In this document: piece by piece, positions 12,120 to 23,400 of the stretch
Position numbering within the stretch: position 1 is the first letter of the stretch
How the letters are laid out: each line of letters opens with the position of its first letter
Source of the DNA: Perkinsus marinus ATCC 50983
Taxonomy: Eukaryota > Perkinsozoa > Perkinsida > Perkinsidae
DNA: 64,000 bases
Direction: 5' to 3'
Assembly (NCBI RefSeq): GCF_000006405.1
Contig: NW_003208915.1
Location: 22,399-86,398 of the forward strand
Made by a program: the position numbers and the translations under genes
Notes under the pieces: model-generated
What the model was told of the DNA's origin: nothing
The model's input: the letters and a program-made list of their open reading frames with translations, nothing else
Database searches by the model: none

Positions 12120-13170
12120 CAAATCGCTATGCTAGATGGTAAGCGAAGTCAGACTCACGCTGCAACCCGATATTTCGAGCCAGGCAAGTCAACGTTCACT
12201 TCCCGCGAAACACACGATTTCCTCCTTGCTATGCTATATGTCGGATGTATTATGTCCCAGTCATCCGCGCAACGTGGATCTATAGTATAGATTCTATAAA
12301 CGTTGTGTGGAACACGATGTCATTCAGCCCCGATTGGAGACATCCAATTTTCTTATAACATTGATATCCAGCTTCAACGAGCTTCAACCAGCTCTCAAAC
12401 TATTGCATCTAACCTTGTCACTGGTAAGTTCTCAGCGAGGAATTCTCACATTATCACCCTCCGTTATCCCCATTCTCATGAAATTGAGTCAGGCGAGTCA
12501 ACATCCGCGCATCAGAACATCTCAAGAAGAGGTTATACATCATATTTCGTATCACGTGCCGATGATTTAAAACCTTGTATCAGTTCAACGAATGCTTGTG
12601 GAACCCATTGACAGAGCAAATAGAGCTCATTTGCAATGCGACGTCACTACCCGAGGTTCAATCCACTAAAAGCAATACAAAAATGCTATAATCACTCTAT
12701 TAGATGGTAAGTAAAGGCAGACTCACGCTGCAGCTCGATAAGTTCGAACCAGGCAAGTCCACGTTCACTCTAGAGTCGAGAAGCCTAACAAGGCAAGTCA
12801 ACATTCACGCGCCCGAACCTCGTATAGTATATTATATTTCGTACTACGCATACGTGATGTATTTTATACCACGTACCGATGATCACAAATCACATGATGT
12901 GATTCACATCAGTTCAAAAATATTTCAGGGACTCACTGACGAGACGAAATTGACCCCGCAATGCGAAACTTAGTTACCAGTACTCACCGAGATCCAAAGA
13001 TTGACATTCAACCACCACATCAGTCAGGGGTTGAGTTTCAACGATTGAAATTTAACTCACTCAAAGAAATAAAGCATTTTAGAGTCGTTAGGCTAGAGCA
13101 TGGTACGTGAAGTCGGACTCACACTGCAACCCGATACAACAAGCCAGGCAAGTCAACTTTCACTACTAGC
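12120..13170 (+). repeat. Diverged long-period repeat module
   Basis: A module of roughly 60-80 bp beginning 'atggtaagc/atggtacgt' and continuing 'gactcacgctgcaaccc', 'gagccaggcaagtcaac' and 'ttcac' recurs at 12136, 12704 and 13100. A weaker partial match lies near 13940 ('cgaaccaggcgaatt'). Spacing is uneven (568 and 396 bp). Short ORFs in it are not conserved between modules. Confidence 0.55.
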
Positions 13171-13202
13171 TCACCCACAATCATTGCAGGATTGTGTCAT
13201 TA

Positions 13203-13789
13203 TGGCATTCAGCCCTTCCAAATTGGCATTCAGCCCTCTCACAATGGCGTCCAGCCATCTCAGATTGGCATCCAGCCATCTCACATTGGCATCCAGCCAT
13301 CTAACATTGGCATCCAGCCATCTCACAATGGCATCCAGCCATCTAACATTGGCATCCAGCCATCTCACAATGGCATCCAGCCATCTAACATTGGCATCCA
13401 GCCATCTCAAATTGGCATCCAGCCATCTCAAATTGGCATCCAGCCATCTCACATTGGCATCCAGCCATCTAACATTGGCATCCAGCCATCTAACATTGGC
13501 ATCCAGCCATCTCAAATTGGCATCCAGCCATCACAAATTGGCATCCAGCCATCTCACATTGGCATCCAGCCATCTCACATTGGCATCCAGCCATCTCACA
13601 ATGGCATCCAGCCATCTAACATTGGCATCCAGCCATCTCACATTGGCATCCAGCCATCTCACAATGGCATCCAGCCATCTCACATTGGCATCCAGCCATC
13701 TCACAATGGCATCCAGCCATCTAACATTGGCATCCAGCCATCTCAAATTGGCATCCAGCCATCTCACATTGGCATCCAGCCTCCCCTTA
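13203..13789. repeat. 21-bp minisatellite, about 28 copies
   Basis: A tandem array of 'ggcatccagccatctcacatt' (this base unit is 21 bp; variants change two or three positions near the end). Because 21 is a multiple of three, several frames on both strands stay open across the array, giving heptapeptide-repeat ORFs (for example HLTLASS on + and NVRWLDA on -). These are best read as a by-product of the period. Confidence 0.9.
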
Positions 13790-14198
13790 GTGGCGTGTAA
13801 CCCCCAGCCAAACGACAATTCAGAATTTCGACCGAATCCAACGACCATATCTACGATAACATCTAATGAATTTTCCATCTCTTACAGTGAGCGCTTCAAA
13901 GGAAGAACGAATCACAACTATCCGAGAGGTCATATCACACTGAATTCGACGCATTCGAACCAGGCGAATTGACAACTACGGTAGCGCGAAACACCAAGTA
14001 TATTACACCTCCCTTTCGAGTAGAATCTGTCTCGCTATTAAACCCATAGTCCCCATTAGAATAAATTTTTTTTTTAATCGTCGACCCGAAGCGAGAGATG
14101 GCAAACGCTACCTCCCAAGAGTACTACATTACAACTAGTGCCTGAGCTTTAGTCAGAAGCCCTGTAGGCTCCTGTCCAGGGACGCCGCGTGGAGGCAC

Positions 14199-14727
14199 TC
14201 AGGAAAGTCCCCATTAACTAAATGGTAACTGGATATTAATCGATCCAACACCCTCCAACCACATCACAAACCATTCGCTCGTTTGTTGACCTAGCCCAAT
14301 AAATTGACCTTCATTCAACTTTACTCGCTCGCTGGTTTACCCGGAACACTCTACCATACTATTGTCGAATGTCTGTTGTCCAATAACATCCATTCATTTA
14401 GTTAGTTGGGAGTAGTGGGTAGTGGGGCGAAAGCATGATACGTTGCTACAGAACTAGTGAGATCCGAAAGTCTCAACCTCGAAGTTCTGTCAAAAATTCT
14501 CCGAAACTTGCAACGCTGGATGCTTCGCTCCGCATAAGTAGCAGCGAGATTATGGGATACTCTCATCTGCCACAGAGAGTCAATTCGGTGCTCTCTGGGC
14601 CAGAGCCTCTGGCCTATGACCCTCGCTTGACTACTCATGCCTCCCAAACCAACTTAAACCGGATGCGGGCGGGTGGGTTCAGGAAAGTCCCCATTAACTA
14701 AATGGTAACTGGATATTAATCGATCCA
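14199..14727. repeat. 480-bp satellite unit, copy 3, cut by the assembly gap
   Basis: Partial linker (14199-14313), full core (14314-14645) and the start of the next linker, all apparently identical to copy 1. The sequence then runs into the N gap, suggesting a longer array collapsed or unassembled here. Confidence 0.85.
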
Positions 14728-14827
14728 NNNNNNNNNNNNNNNNNNNNNNNNNNNNNNNNNNNNNNNNNNNNNNNNNNNNNNNNNNNNNNNNNNNNNNNNN
14801 NNNNNNNNNNNNNNNNNNNNNNNNNNN
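14728..14827. other. Assembly gap (100 N)
   Basis: A run of exactly 100 N, a conventional placeholder length, so the true gap size is unknown. Confidence 1.
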
Positions 14828-15543
14828 GAACTTAGGACTGTCGCACGCTGATGTGGCGTACGTAGAGTATAAATCGCGTAGTGCTTGGACATCTGACGGG
14901 GCCCGAATATTCTTTTTATGTCATTCGAGATTTATGACACTTGCTATTTCACTTGCCATAAATTGCCCAAAAGCGATTTTTTCATACTCTGTTGCAAGTT
15001 CTCTCATTTGATGATCGAGCGGGTCGACTCTTTTGGGCAGGGGATTTGGGGATAGGAAGGGAGCTTTTCATCGACAATTTTCGGATGCTTCCGAATGTGA
15101 AGGTGTGAGAACTCTCTAGTAGAGTGCTCGGTCAAAGAAACTGCTCAGCGCGATTTGCGTGGGTGGGCAAGACTTTTGCTGACATAAAGGACGACATTCA
15201 ATAGAAAAATTGTGCTCTTTCCAATGGTGTCCACGGCGGTTGCTCACTCATCGTGGTTAACGAGGAATCCGTGGTTGAGAAGTTAGGGTTTTTCCATTGA
15301 TGATTTATCAGAGAACGTGAGTACATGCAGCAGTATGTCAAGCATGATACGGGACTTGAGCCTCTGAGGCTTCCACGAGGATTTTCGCACCAAGCAAGCG
15401 TTCGGCCGTCACCTCCCCCCACTCGAATGAGTAAGCCATCGTAACGCTCATCACCTTCGGTCAAACCCAAGTTCAGGTGACACCTCTAGTGGCGGTATCG
15501 TCATGCTTGGTGCCCCGAGTCCGAAGTTAGTTCGTACAAAATA

Positions 15544-15615
15544 GTATTCTACCGGGATCGATCCCACAACCTCGCGTTACTAACCTCACATGCCTAACCG
15601 ACACACCATTCTGCC
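15544..15615 (-). repeat. tRNA-like / tRNA-derived SINE head
   Basis: Read on the minus strand it shows a box-A-like 'tggtgtgtcggttaggc' and, about 40 nt later, a box-B-like 'ggatcgatccc' (two changes from the GGTTCGANTCC consensus), ending 'cggtagaat'. The cloverleaf is imperfect, so a tRNA pseudogene or SINE head is likelier than a working tRNA. A separate box-A-like stretch on the plus strand at 15806-15840 ('tggtatagttgttaagc') has no box B. Confidence 0.5.
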
Positions 15616-16135
15616 GTGAGCAAGATGCTGTGCAGTCAACGGGCTCCACAATTATCGCACGAACAACCCCACGAGTGTGTACGAAAAGCTGGAGAACCCG
15701 TAAAACTAAGTAGTGCGGCTTCGGACGGATAACCACAGCCAGGCGAGTCAGGTGCAAGTACTATAAGGTAGTGATGAACACCCCTCGTGTTACAAAGTCA
15801 GAAAGGTTCGGTGTCGAGTGGTATAGTTGTTAAGCGCTCGCCCATTTGGTACAGAAGTGGACAAATTCCCCAGCATAAAATTTGGTACAAAAGTGGCTGG
15901 ATCAAGTAAAGAGATTGCATGCACTGCAAGAAAAACGTCAACGTGACGCCTCAGCCAGAGTGGAATATTCAGAGGAGCGGTGAAGGGTGTCAATACGCGT
16001 CGCCGCACTTTTTTAGCCCAACTTTAATGTCGACCTCACTGGTCGTGTATAAATATTCAATGGGCTCGGATGATAGGCTCATTACCGGTGAAGTCAGGTT
16101 CGAACAGTCCGTTCGAAACAGTGTTTTCATACATT

Positions 16136-16254
16136 GGAGTTTCACCACCCTAGTGATATGAAAAATATATTTCACGACTACTACAGGCCGCGAATATCGC
16201 GTTTTTCACCGAGTTTTACGACGCCACTTCACGTAAAACGGGTCGTGAAACTCC
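16136..16254 (+). mobile_element. Short terminal-inverted-repeat element, copy 2
   Basis: Ends are GGAGTTTCAC and GTGAAACTCC. The interior has 'ccctagtgatatgaaaa', 'tttcacgactactgca'-like text (here 'ctactacaggc'), GCGAATATCGCG and the self-complementary pair GTTTTACG/CGTAAAAC. No coding capacity. Flanking bases do not form a clear target duplication in this copy. Confidence 0.85.
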
Positions 16255-16844
16255 AGTGTTCTCTATAGTGAGTCACAACACTGTATAAAACACTGTTTAA
16301 ACAATGTTTTCAAGTATTCAGTTTTTATGATAAATAATTCAATCCTCCAACCATCCCTTCTCGAAGTGTCCACAGTAGCTCTCTCGTCCACAGCTCGTAG
16401 ATCGCTGAGACTAGGGCCTACTACCGGACCATCCTGCGTTATATCCGAGCCGTGTGCGTTGGGGTTGATAGCGCAAGAGGCACAAGTAATATGGGAAAAG
16501 GGCTTTACTACCGACTCGATTCAATTGGCGAAATAATTTCGGTATTAGATCGCAATTTTTTCCGAAGAGAACTGAAATTTCAACCAGAGCTGATTATTTC
16601 GAAATATAAATTTCTCAGAAAAAATTTTCCGACAATCGAACTCAACCATAAATTCCGCACAATTTCACGCAGCTACTGTGTGCGTGGCAAATCGCAACGC
16701 ATAGACAGGGACACATTTAAGATCGAGAAATAACGCCCTACCAGGCCTTGAAAAATGTCGAAAATGCTCCTTGTGTGATGAAATTTACGTGGAAAACTGA
16801 TTGAAAATTGTGGAAAATTCAAAACGGGTCGCCCCGGGAACATT

Positions 16845-16952
16845 GTAGTTTCACCCTAGTGATATGATAAACATTTCACGACTACTGCATAATGCGAATA
16901 TCGCGTTGTTCACAGAGTTTTACGCCACTTCGCGTAGTAGGGGTGAAACTCC
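16845..16952 (+). mobile_element. Short terminal-inverted-repeat element, copy 3
   Basis: Same family. The left end has one change (GTAGTTTCAC); the right end is GTGAAACTCC. ATT flanks both ends. The interior keeps 'ccctagtgatatga' and GCGAATATCGCG. Confidence 0.8.
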
Positions 16953-17222
16953 ATTATAGTTCCTGGATGATTCTCCGGATCCTGAACGAATATTTACAGA
17001 AATTTTGGTATATTCGCGGTAGATACCAAAATTTCTGTAAATATTCATCACCATTTCGAGTAACAGGTTCCACTGCCAAAATACACCTTAGAGAGTTTGT
17101 TGGCATTACAACAATACAGTAGGAACGACCGGACCATTCATCTTCTACAAAGTTTGAAGCGAGGTAACTTTCCGCTGGTAGACTACACCAAGGCGTTTTC
17201 GTAGGTGTTGCAATATGCGGCT

Positions 17223-19771
17223 ATGAACTCCAGTGTTTTCCGTTTGGCTTTGCCACGCTTCCTTCGGTGAAACATGTTGTTGACAACTACTTGCAGGATT
17301 TCAAAGAATTAACCAAGTGAGATCGGTCGTGATTTTCCTCCTCGAAATTGTTTTTCAGACTAGAGGGAAAAATGGGAGATGACGTAGTGTGGAGCCCTGA
17401 AGTGAAGATTGTCATGAATAATATTCTTACACGTCACAAAGGTGCGCACTTGATCGACTGTTACGGTCGTTTTGTATAGCGTGCGTATGTGTGTGAGTTT
17501 AATGTCCAACACCGACAACACGGCTTAGCTATACTCGTATGGCGGTCACAAATTTGAAGTTTTGTCATTTTTTATTAGGAGATTTCGTTTTCTAGTATTT
17601 TTTGTTTATCGGAGTTTCGCGCGTTTTACGTAAAGTGGCGTAAAACTCGGTGAAAAACGGGATAATCGCGGTGATATGCAGTAGTCGTGAAATATGTTTC
17701 TCATATCACTAGGGTGAAACTCCGATGTATTGTGGTCACTGACATGGAAATTGAACGTCAAAATACTGCGCGAAATTTCATCTGATAAATTTCGTCTAAC
17801 ACCTTTTTTCTATACATGAACTCGTTCTTGATGACGATACGAAACACATCAGTGCTTGTGGGCGTATTGGTGGTGAAGTATTAGAATCAATGGAGTTTCA
17901 CCCTAGTGATATGAAAAACACTAGTGAAAAACATATAGTGCGAATATCGCGTTTCTCATCACTTGGCGTAAAACGGGTGAAACTCCAATAAAATTATTTC
18001 ATATTAGTTTTCTCCATCTAAGGTACTATGATCGGCATCGCAAGGGGAGTCCTCGAATTCCAAGAGAGCGTTCGAGCACAGGTAAGCCCTTCTTGGTAGC
18101 GTTCCGTTGTCGTATGTTTACGTCGTCGTCGTCATCCTAGTACGACGCCAGATGTACTCTCCTACACACCCGAGAAAGCGTACCGGCTATTACGGAGATC
18201 GAGCGGAAATTGGATGATTTCTTTTCCACTAGGATTTCCTGCAGGTGAGCTTCGACAAGTCCGATGATGATGTTGTGTGTGGCCGTCCCTTTTAGGTTGA
18301 TCATTTCTCACGTGCTGGCCTTGAACGAAGCTAAGGAGGAGAACTGGACGAGGGAGGGTTTGTCGAGCCCGGGGGAAAAGATGCACATGTTGAACGAAAA
18401 ACCACGTGTTGTTGGTAAGAATTTACAATTGATATTTGCGTGGAAAATGTGTACACATAATGTATGTTGATGATGGAAAAAAATTTCAGGAAATTTTGGG
18501 AAAATATTGAGTTTTATGCAGAATTTTATGTGGAGACGACACTCACACAGGTGCTCTCACAACGAATACCCTGCCCGTCCTGGTCCTCCAGCAGGCTTAT
18601 GAAGCTGCTAAATATATGTGCCGTAGGGACTACAACGGTTTAGCGCCGGGTACGCGTCCATCCGCTTACTATTACTATGATGAGATGATCTCAGATTTAG
18701 TGGTTAACGGAATGTCATTGGAGGAGTACCTGACAGTAGCCCCGCCGCAGAGGAGTTTTGCATATGTTGCCCAACACTTGTTTTATATTTTTCTGGAGAT
18801 TCTGAAAGTGAGCCTAAAATTGTCGATTTGAATATTGTATTTTCTCTACAGAATGCCATGAGAGCTTCAGTTGAAAAAGCTTTGTTCGACAATGGTGGTG
18901 ACTATCAGCGATGCTTAAACGCTGGGTAAAAATTTTCCGAAATTTTCGGTGAATTTTTATACTCCTGTTGACAGATTGCCCCCGGTAGCAGTGACCTTAC
19001 CGGACCTCTCCTCAATGTGGGATTCCGAGAGGACCATCAAAATCGCCGATCGAGGTTACGGTATGAAACGCGAGATTTTGAAAAAAGTGAGTTGTGGTGA
19101 ATTCCTGTTAGTATAATCGAATGCGAGTCTTAGGCGAGTTCTTATTTTTATTCGTCGGCGACTCAGAAGCCAGACGGCACGCAGGAACTCCCCGATTTTG
19201 ACTCGCGCGCGCCCCTGGCTGGTTTTGGTTTTGGTCTGCCAATTTCTACGGTCATGGCCAGGTGAGGTTAGGGTGTGGGTATTTTGAAGCTAAGCTGTTG
19301 TGTGGTATTATATGGTGGCTGATCATAGTTATAGTATGATAAGTATAGTTATAGTTATCATAGTTCTTCTTATAGTTTATCTCTTAAAATTTCGCAATAG
19401 CTGAGGAAAATTCTAATATCATATGAGAACTTTTCTCAGTTAATGGGAAATTTTTAGTTGGTAATATGGCATGGATGAAGTGATAGCTCGAAAGGAGATC
19501 ATATTTGACATACTCCATGAGTGTACTCTTGCAGGTACTTTGATGGTGACTTGGAAGTCAACAGCATACCAGGAGCTGGTAAGACTATTGCCGCTTCACT
19601 AGACAGTGGAGTTCCACTTGTTTTACGTGAAGTGATGCTGTGAAGAACGCGATATTCGCGCTATGCAGTAGTCGTGAAGTGTATATTTCACTAGTGCTTT
19701 TATATCACAGGTGAAATCTCAATGTATATGTATCGTCGCTTTCAGGCACGGACGTTTATATTTACCTGTGA
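17223..19771 (+). CDS. Mitochondrial PDK/BCKDK-family protein kinase, 11 exons
   Basis: Exons: 17223-17266, 17359-17441, 18023-18081, 18141-18244, 18296-18414, 18551-18807, 18852-18925, 18975-19086, 19134-19261, 19535-19578 and 19746-19771. They join in phase to 350 codons (349 aa), close to the family's usual 380-420. The family phosphorylates the E1 subunit of mitochondrial 2-oxo-acid dehydrogenases and so switches off pyruvate or branched-chain oxidation. Visible hallmarks: the helical N domain (GVLEFQES, DDFFSTRIS), N-box EILKNAMRAS, G1 box DRGYGM, G2 box GFGFGLPIS, and the closing YFDGDLEVNSIPGAGTDVY. The N terminus (MNSSVFRLALPRFLR) is basic and amphipathic, fitting a mitochondrial presequence, which supports this start. 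Two MITE-like copies sit in intron 2 and one fills most of the last intron. I cannot tell PDK from BCKDK. Confidence 0.9.
17611..17723 (-). mobile_element. Short terminal-inverted-repeat element, copy 4 (PDK intron 2)
   Basis: Ends are GGAGTTTCGC and GTGAAACTCC. Orientation is reversed relative to copies 2 and 3. It lies within the 581-nt intron between PDK exons 2 and 3. Confidence 0.85.
17892..17986 (+). mobile_element. Short terminal-inverted-repeat element, copy 5 (PDK intron 2)
   Basis: Ends are GGAGTTTCAC and GTGAAACTCC, with AAT flanking both sides. At 95 bp it is the shortest copy. It lies in the same intron as copy 4, in the opposite orientation. Confidence 0.85.
19608..19720 (-). 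mobile_element. Short terminal-inverted-repeat element, copy 6 (PDK last intron)
   Basis: Left end GGAGTTCCAC and decayed right end GTGAAATCTC. It occupies 113 of the 167 nt of the intron 19579-19745. The interior keeps GTTTTACGTGAAGTG, GCGATATTCGC and CACTAGTG. Confidence 0.8.
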
Positions 19772-20494
19772 TCTCCTCAATGGACCATCGAAGATTTGCA
19801 AGCTTGCGATCCTAAGTGATCATTTTTTTTTCTTTCATACAGTCCCTCGTTGTAAACCTCAGAGTCTGAAACGCCCTTATAGTCAAGTTTTACTTGTGGG
19901 ATGAATCCTCCTGCATTCGGCTCTTTGATTTTTCGACTTGGTATTATTTACAGTTTCTGATCATTATTTGTGTTTTAAGTGTCGTAGTTAAATTGAAGTG
20001 AACGGATTCGTGGAGCGATGAATTAGCATGGTCGTAGTACCTCGTGACGATTGACTCATTCGTCCGTTGTAGTAGCATTGCAAATTACCTCAACGACACA
20101 GACCGTAATGCCCTCACAATTTTTACTTGAATTTTTCGCTAGTGACATCATTAAAGCACCATTTTTAATAATCAACATACTACTAATAGTAGTTCAGAAA
20201 GTGTTGTATCGGCGCTGAGTGTCAATTACACGATGCCCTCTTGACCAGAGTAGTTCTTCACACGTCTAACATAACGATTCCAGGTATGTCGTAATGAATT
20301 GTCAACTTTCCTTGAGTCGGATCAGTGGCAGTCAAGACCCTCGAACTCAATGGTCCTGTGATCGACGTTGTTATGGAAATGTATCAGCTACAACTTCAAC
20401 GCAATACACAACATTTAACTCTACTGGTCAGTGATGACGAACCTTCTGGTAAAGAAACATACGTTAAGGATACGTTGTGAGGGCTGATGGCACC
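19772..20494. other. Intergenic, converging genes
   Basis: Lies between the 3' ends of the PDK-like gene (+) and UTP13 (-). AT-rich, with no ORF or repeat worth noting. Confidence 0.5.
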
Positions 20495-23400
20495 TCACTG
20501 GGGCCGCTGTCGCTTAGCCGAGGGCTCCTTGGGGTCCTCAGTGATGATGTCTATCATGCGCCGCTCAGACAGTTCTGGTAAGACGTTGGTAGAACCAACA
20601 CTGGCCAGAATACCATCACACAGGAAGGCTCGGGAGGTGTGGGCCTCCAACCTACAAGGACCATTACATTACCCTCTGGTGCGGCTCAGGTGGCACTACC
20701 TTCGAAGATGCTTCGCGCCATAGGCCACGAACGAGTCCAGGAAGGACCCAATGCCTTCAATACGGTACAGACGAGATGCCTATAGGGAACAACGACGATC
20801 ATCGACCGCGAGGGGATGTACATGGGGCCTTACTGGTAACCGTTTGAATATCTCGTTCATAACTGAGTGGGCCAAGTCGCAGTTCCTGGCCGTGGTCTGC
20901 CACCTCCCACACACCTAACCACGACCACTACAGAGGACCAGTCGTCCCCCCTGGAGCCTACATCGACCAAAGCCTCTAGGTCCTCCTCCTTGAGGCCCTC
21001 CACCCATGAGCCAATGTCCAGGTCCATAGGGGCCTCCTCGCCCTCCATAGCGGTCGTCAGGGACTTCCACGCATGGTCTTCCAATACGGTCTTCATCAAC
21101 CCTATAAAAGGACACCTCCACACAGACCTTCATGAGGACTCCTACCAGGCCGTCTGAGCTTCAGGGCTAGGTCCAGGGCCTCTTTGTGGTTGCCTTGTAG
21201 TAATAGCATTTGGATGCGTGTGTCCCGCTGAGCCGCCTGGAGGGCCAAAGTTCAGTCAGTGACGGCAACTATGTAGTACCTCGGCCGATGCTTGCTGTGT
21301 CTTCTCCTTCTCCTCATTGGTGCAGTCCTCCCATAGCAGGAGTTTGCTATCAGCACCACCGGTCACCAGACAGTTCGACGAGGCATTCACCTGGACCATC
21401 CCGACAGAGGTCCCAGGTTCGAATCCCACGACCGTCAACTTACATCCATACTCCAAACTCTATCATCATGTCCCTCCAGAACAGCCGCGCACTCGCTGGT
21501 CCTAATGTGCCACAGGCGGACCAGACCATCTCCACCAGACGACACCAACTGCATACCCAAAGGGCCAACAAAGCTGACCTAAATGCAGGACCACCAGTAC
21601 TACTATGTAGGACCACGGACCAGACTCACGTTAAGGACGGCGTGTTCATGGCCCTGGAAGGTCCTTATACAGGTATAGTCCACCAGGTTCCACAACTTCA
21701 CCAAGGAGTCCCCCGAGGCCGAGGCCAGGACCTAGAAGGAGGAGCCATGATCCCAACATGGCCGATGTGGACCAAAGACCTTATCCACTGGGGAGAAGTC
21801 GACCGCCCATACACCACGACGATGGCCTGTACAGGTCCCTGCCAACTCCCACTTCTGTAGACTGCCAGCAGCACCCACCCTCCACACTTTAACCTGATAC
21901 CACCAAGTTGACAAGAACTCGACAGGGCGGCGGCCGGGGCCCACCAGCTTGTCCTGGCCCGCCGAGGCTATGAGCTTATCGTTGGGGGCACACTGGACGT
22001 CATTGGCCGACTTCAAGTGGGCCACTACGGTGGCTACTGCTGAGCTAATCTGACCATGACACAGTGTGAGAGAATACCAACAACAACAAACACGGTCATA
22101 ACATCGCGGAGACCCTCAGAGAATTTCGAGTAATTCCTGTTGGTCTGTGTACACCGCACTTCAAGTTCTAGGTAAATGTGGTCTCAGGTGAGAGAGACTA
22201 AACTACGACGTAGTTACTACGTATGCCTCAACACTGCTACTAGGTACCGGGAGGCCCCCCCCACATAGTGGTGGACCAACCTACCTCCACTGGTTCCCTT
22301 CCTGCCCCACTGAGGACGTTGGCAATATCCCACATCTTGACGGTCTTGTCCTCTGAGCCTACCACAGACAGTACAGAGGACCACTAGCAATAAGACTACT
22401 ACATGTGAAGGCCTGGCCGGGTCGCCGACGACTCAGGGCCACTCCAGTGACCGCTCCAGTGTGACCTGAGGGGCACTGGCCTCACTACCCTAGGGGGTGG
22501 TCCTACCCTTAAGGACAGCGAGGCACTTGTTGGTGTTGAGGTCCCAAAGCCTAGCGGTCTGGTCCTTAGACCCAGTGAGAGCATAAAGGGCGTCGTCCTC
22601 CTCTCGGGCATGCTTGCCGCCGGGACCACCAACAGCGATGGTCAGGACCGTCCCTTCATGACCAGGCAAAGGCACAGTGGAGATCTGGGACTTGGGGTCG
22701 GCCGAGAGTCCCGATACCACTCTAGGATTGGAGTCGTTGAAACCTGATGAGGGCCAACAGGACCATCACCCTCGAGAGGCCCAAGGCCCTGCTGCTATTA
22801 CTGGCAATGACCTTATCCTTTCCTATCCACTTAGTCGATATAACTTCGTCCAAGTCGCCCATGACCTGTCGTTCCCACTCGAGTCGGGCATCACTATAAC
22901 GCTGTGGCTGGTCCCCTTCAGTGGTGTTGACCCTCCACATGGTCAAGGTTCTGTCCTCCCCGACCGTACAAAGGTGACCCTCCTCTCCTATGGATGATAC
23001 CCAAAAGGCCTGAGGATGGACCCGTAGTAGTAGCAGTGATCCTAGAGAAGTAGCCTACATGAATAAAGCAGCCAGTGACCCCGACATCAGCTGCCTTGGT
23101 CTGGTCAAAGGTATGCCGACGTATGGGGTCCCACAGCTTTACCGTACCTGCCACGACAGCCATCCGTGGACGCCCCCAGGGGCCCAGTAGTACCTTCCTC
23201 CCCTACTACGGCCAGGAGCTTGTTAGGCAATAAGCACATCGCGTGGACCGCCTCGAATACAGGTAGGACATGGGCAGGCTTCCGAGTGATCTCCCGCCGA
23301 CCCTCCTCCTCCTTGTGGACCGTAACGTCCCAGAAGTTCACCATCTGGTCCTTGCCCGCCGAGATGAGGGTCTGTATGCAATGTTATGTTAAGTCCAGAC

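Larger units (their letters stand above)
14828..17222. other. Repeat-rich stretch without a firm gene
   Basis: Contains tRNA-derived fragments (15544-15615 and 15806-15840) and two copies of the short inverted-repeat element. A local inverted repeat near 16998-17044 has the arm 'tatttacagaaattttggta'. ORFs up to 93 codons show no recognisable domain. Confidence 0.5.

Noticed and set aside
13171-13972. Long ORFs on both strands over the minisatellite as repetitive protein genes
   Set aside because: They are forced by the 21-bp period; several frames are open at once, which real coding selection would not produce. Kept only as a question in the findings.
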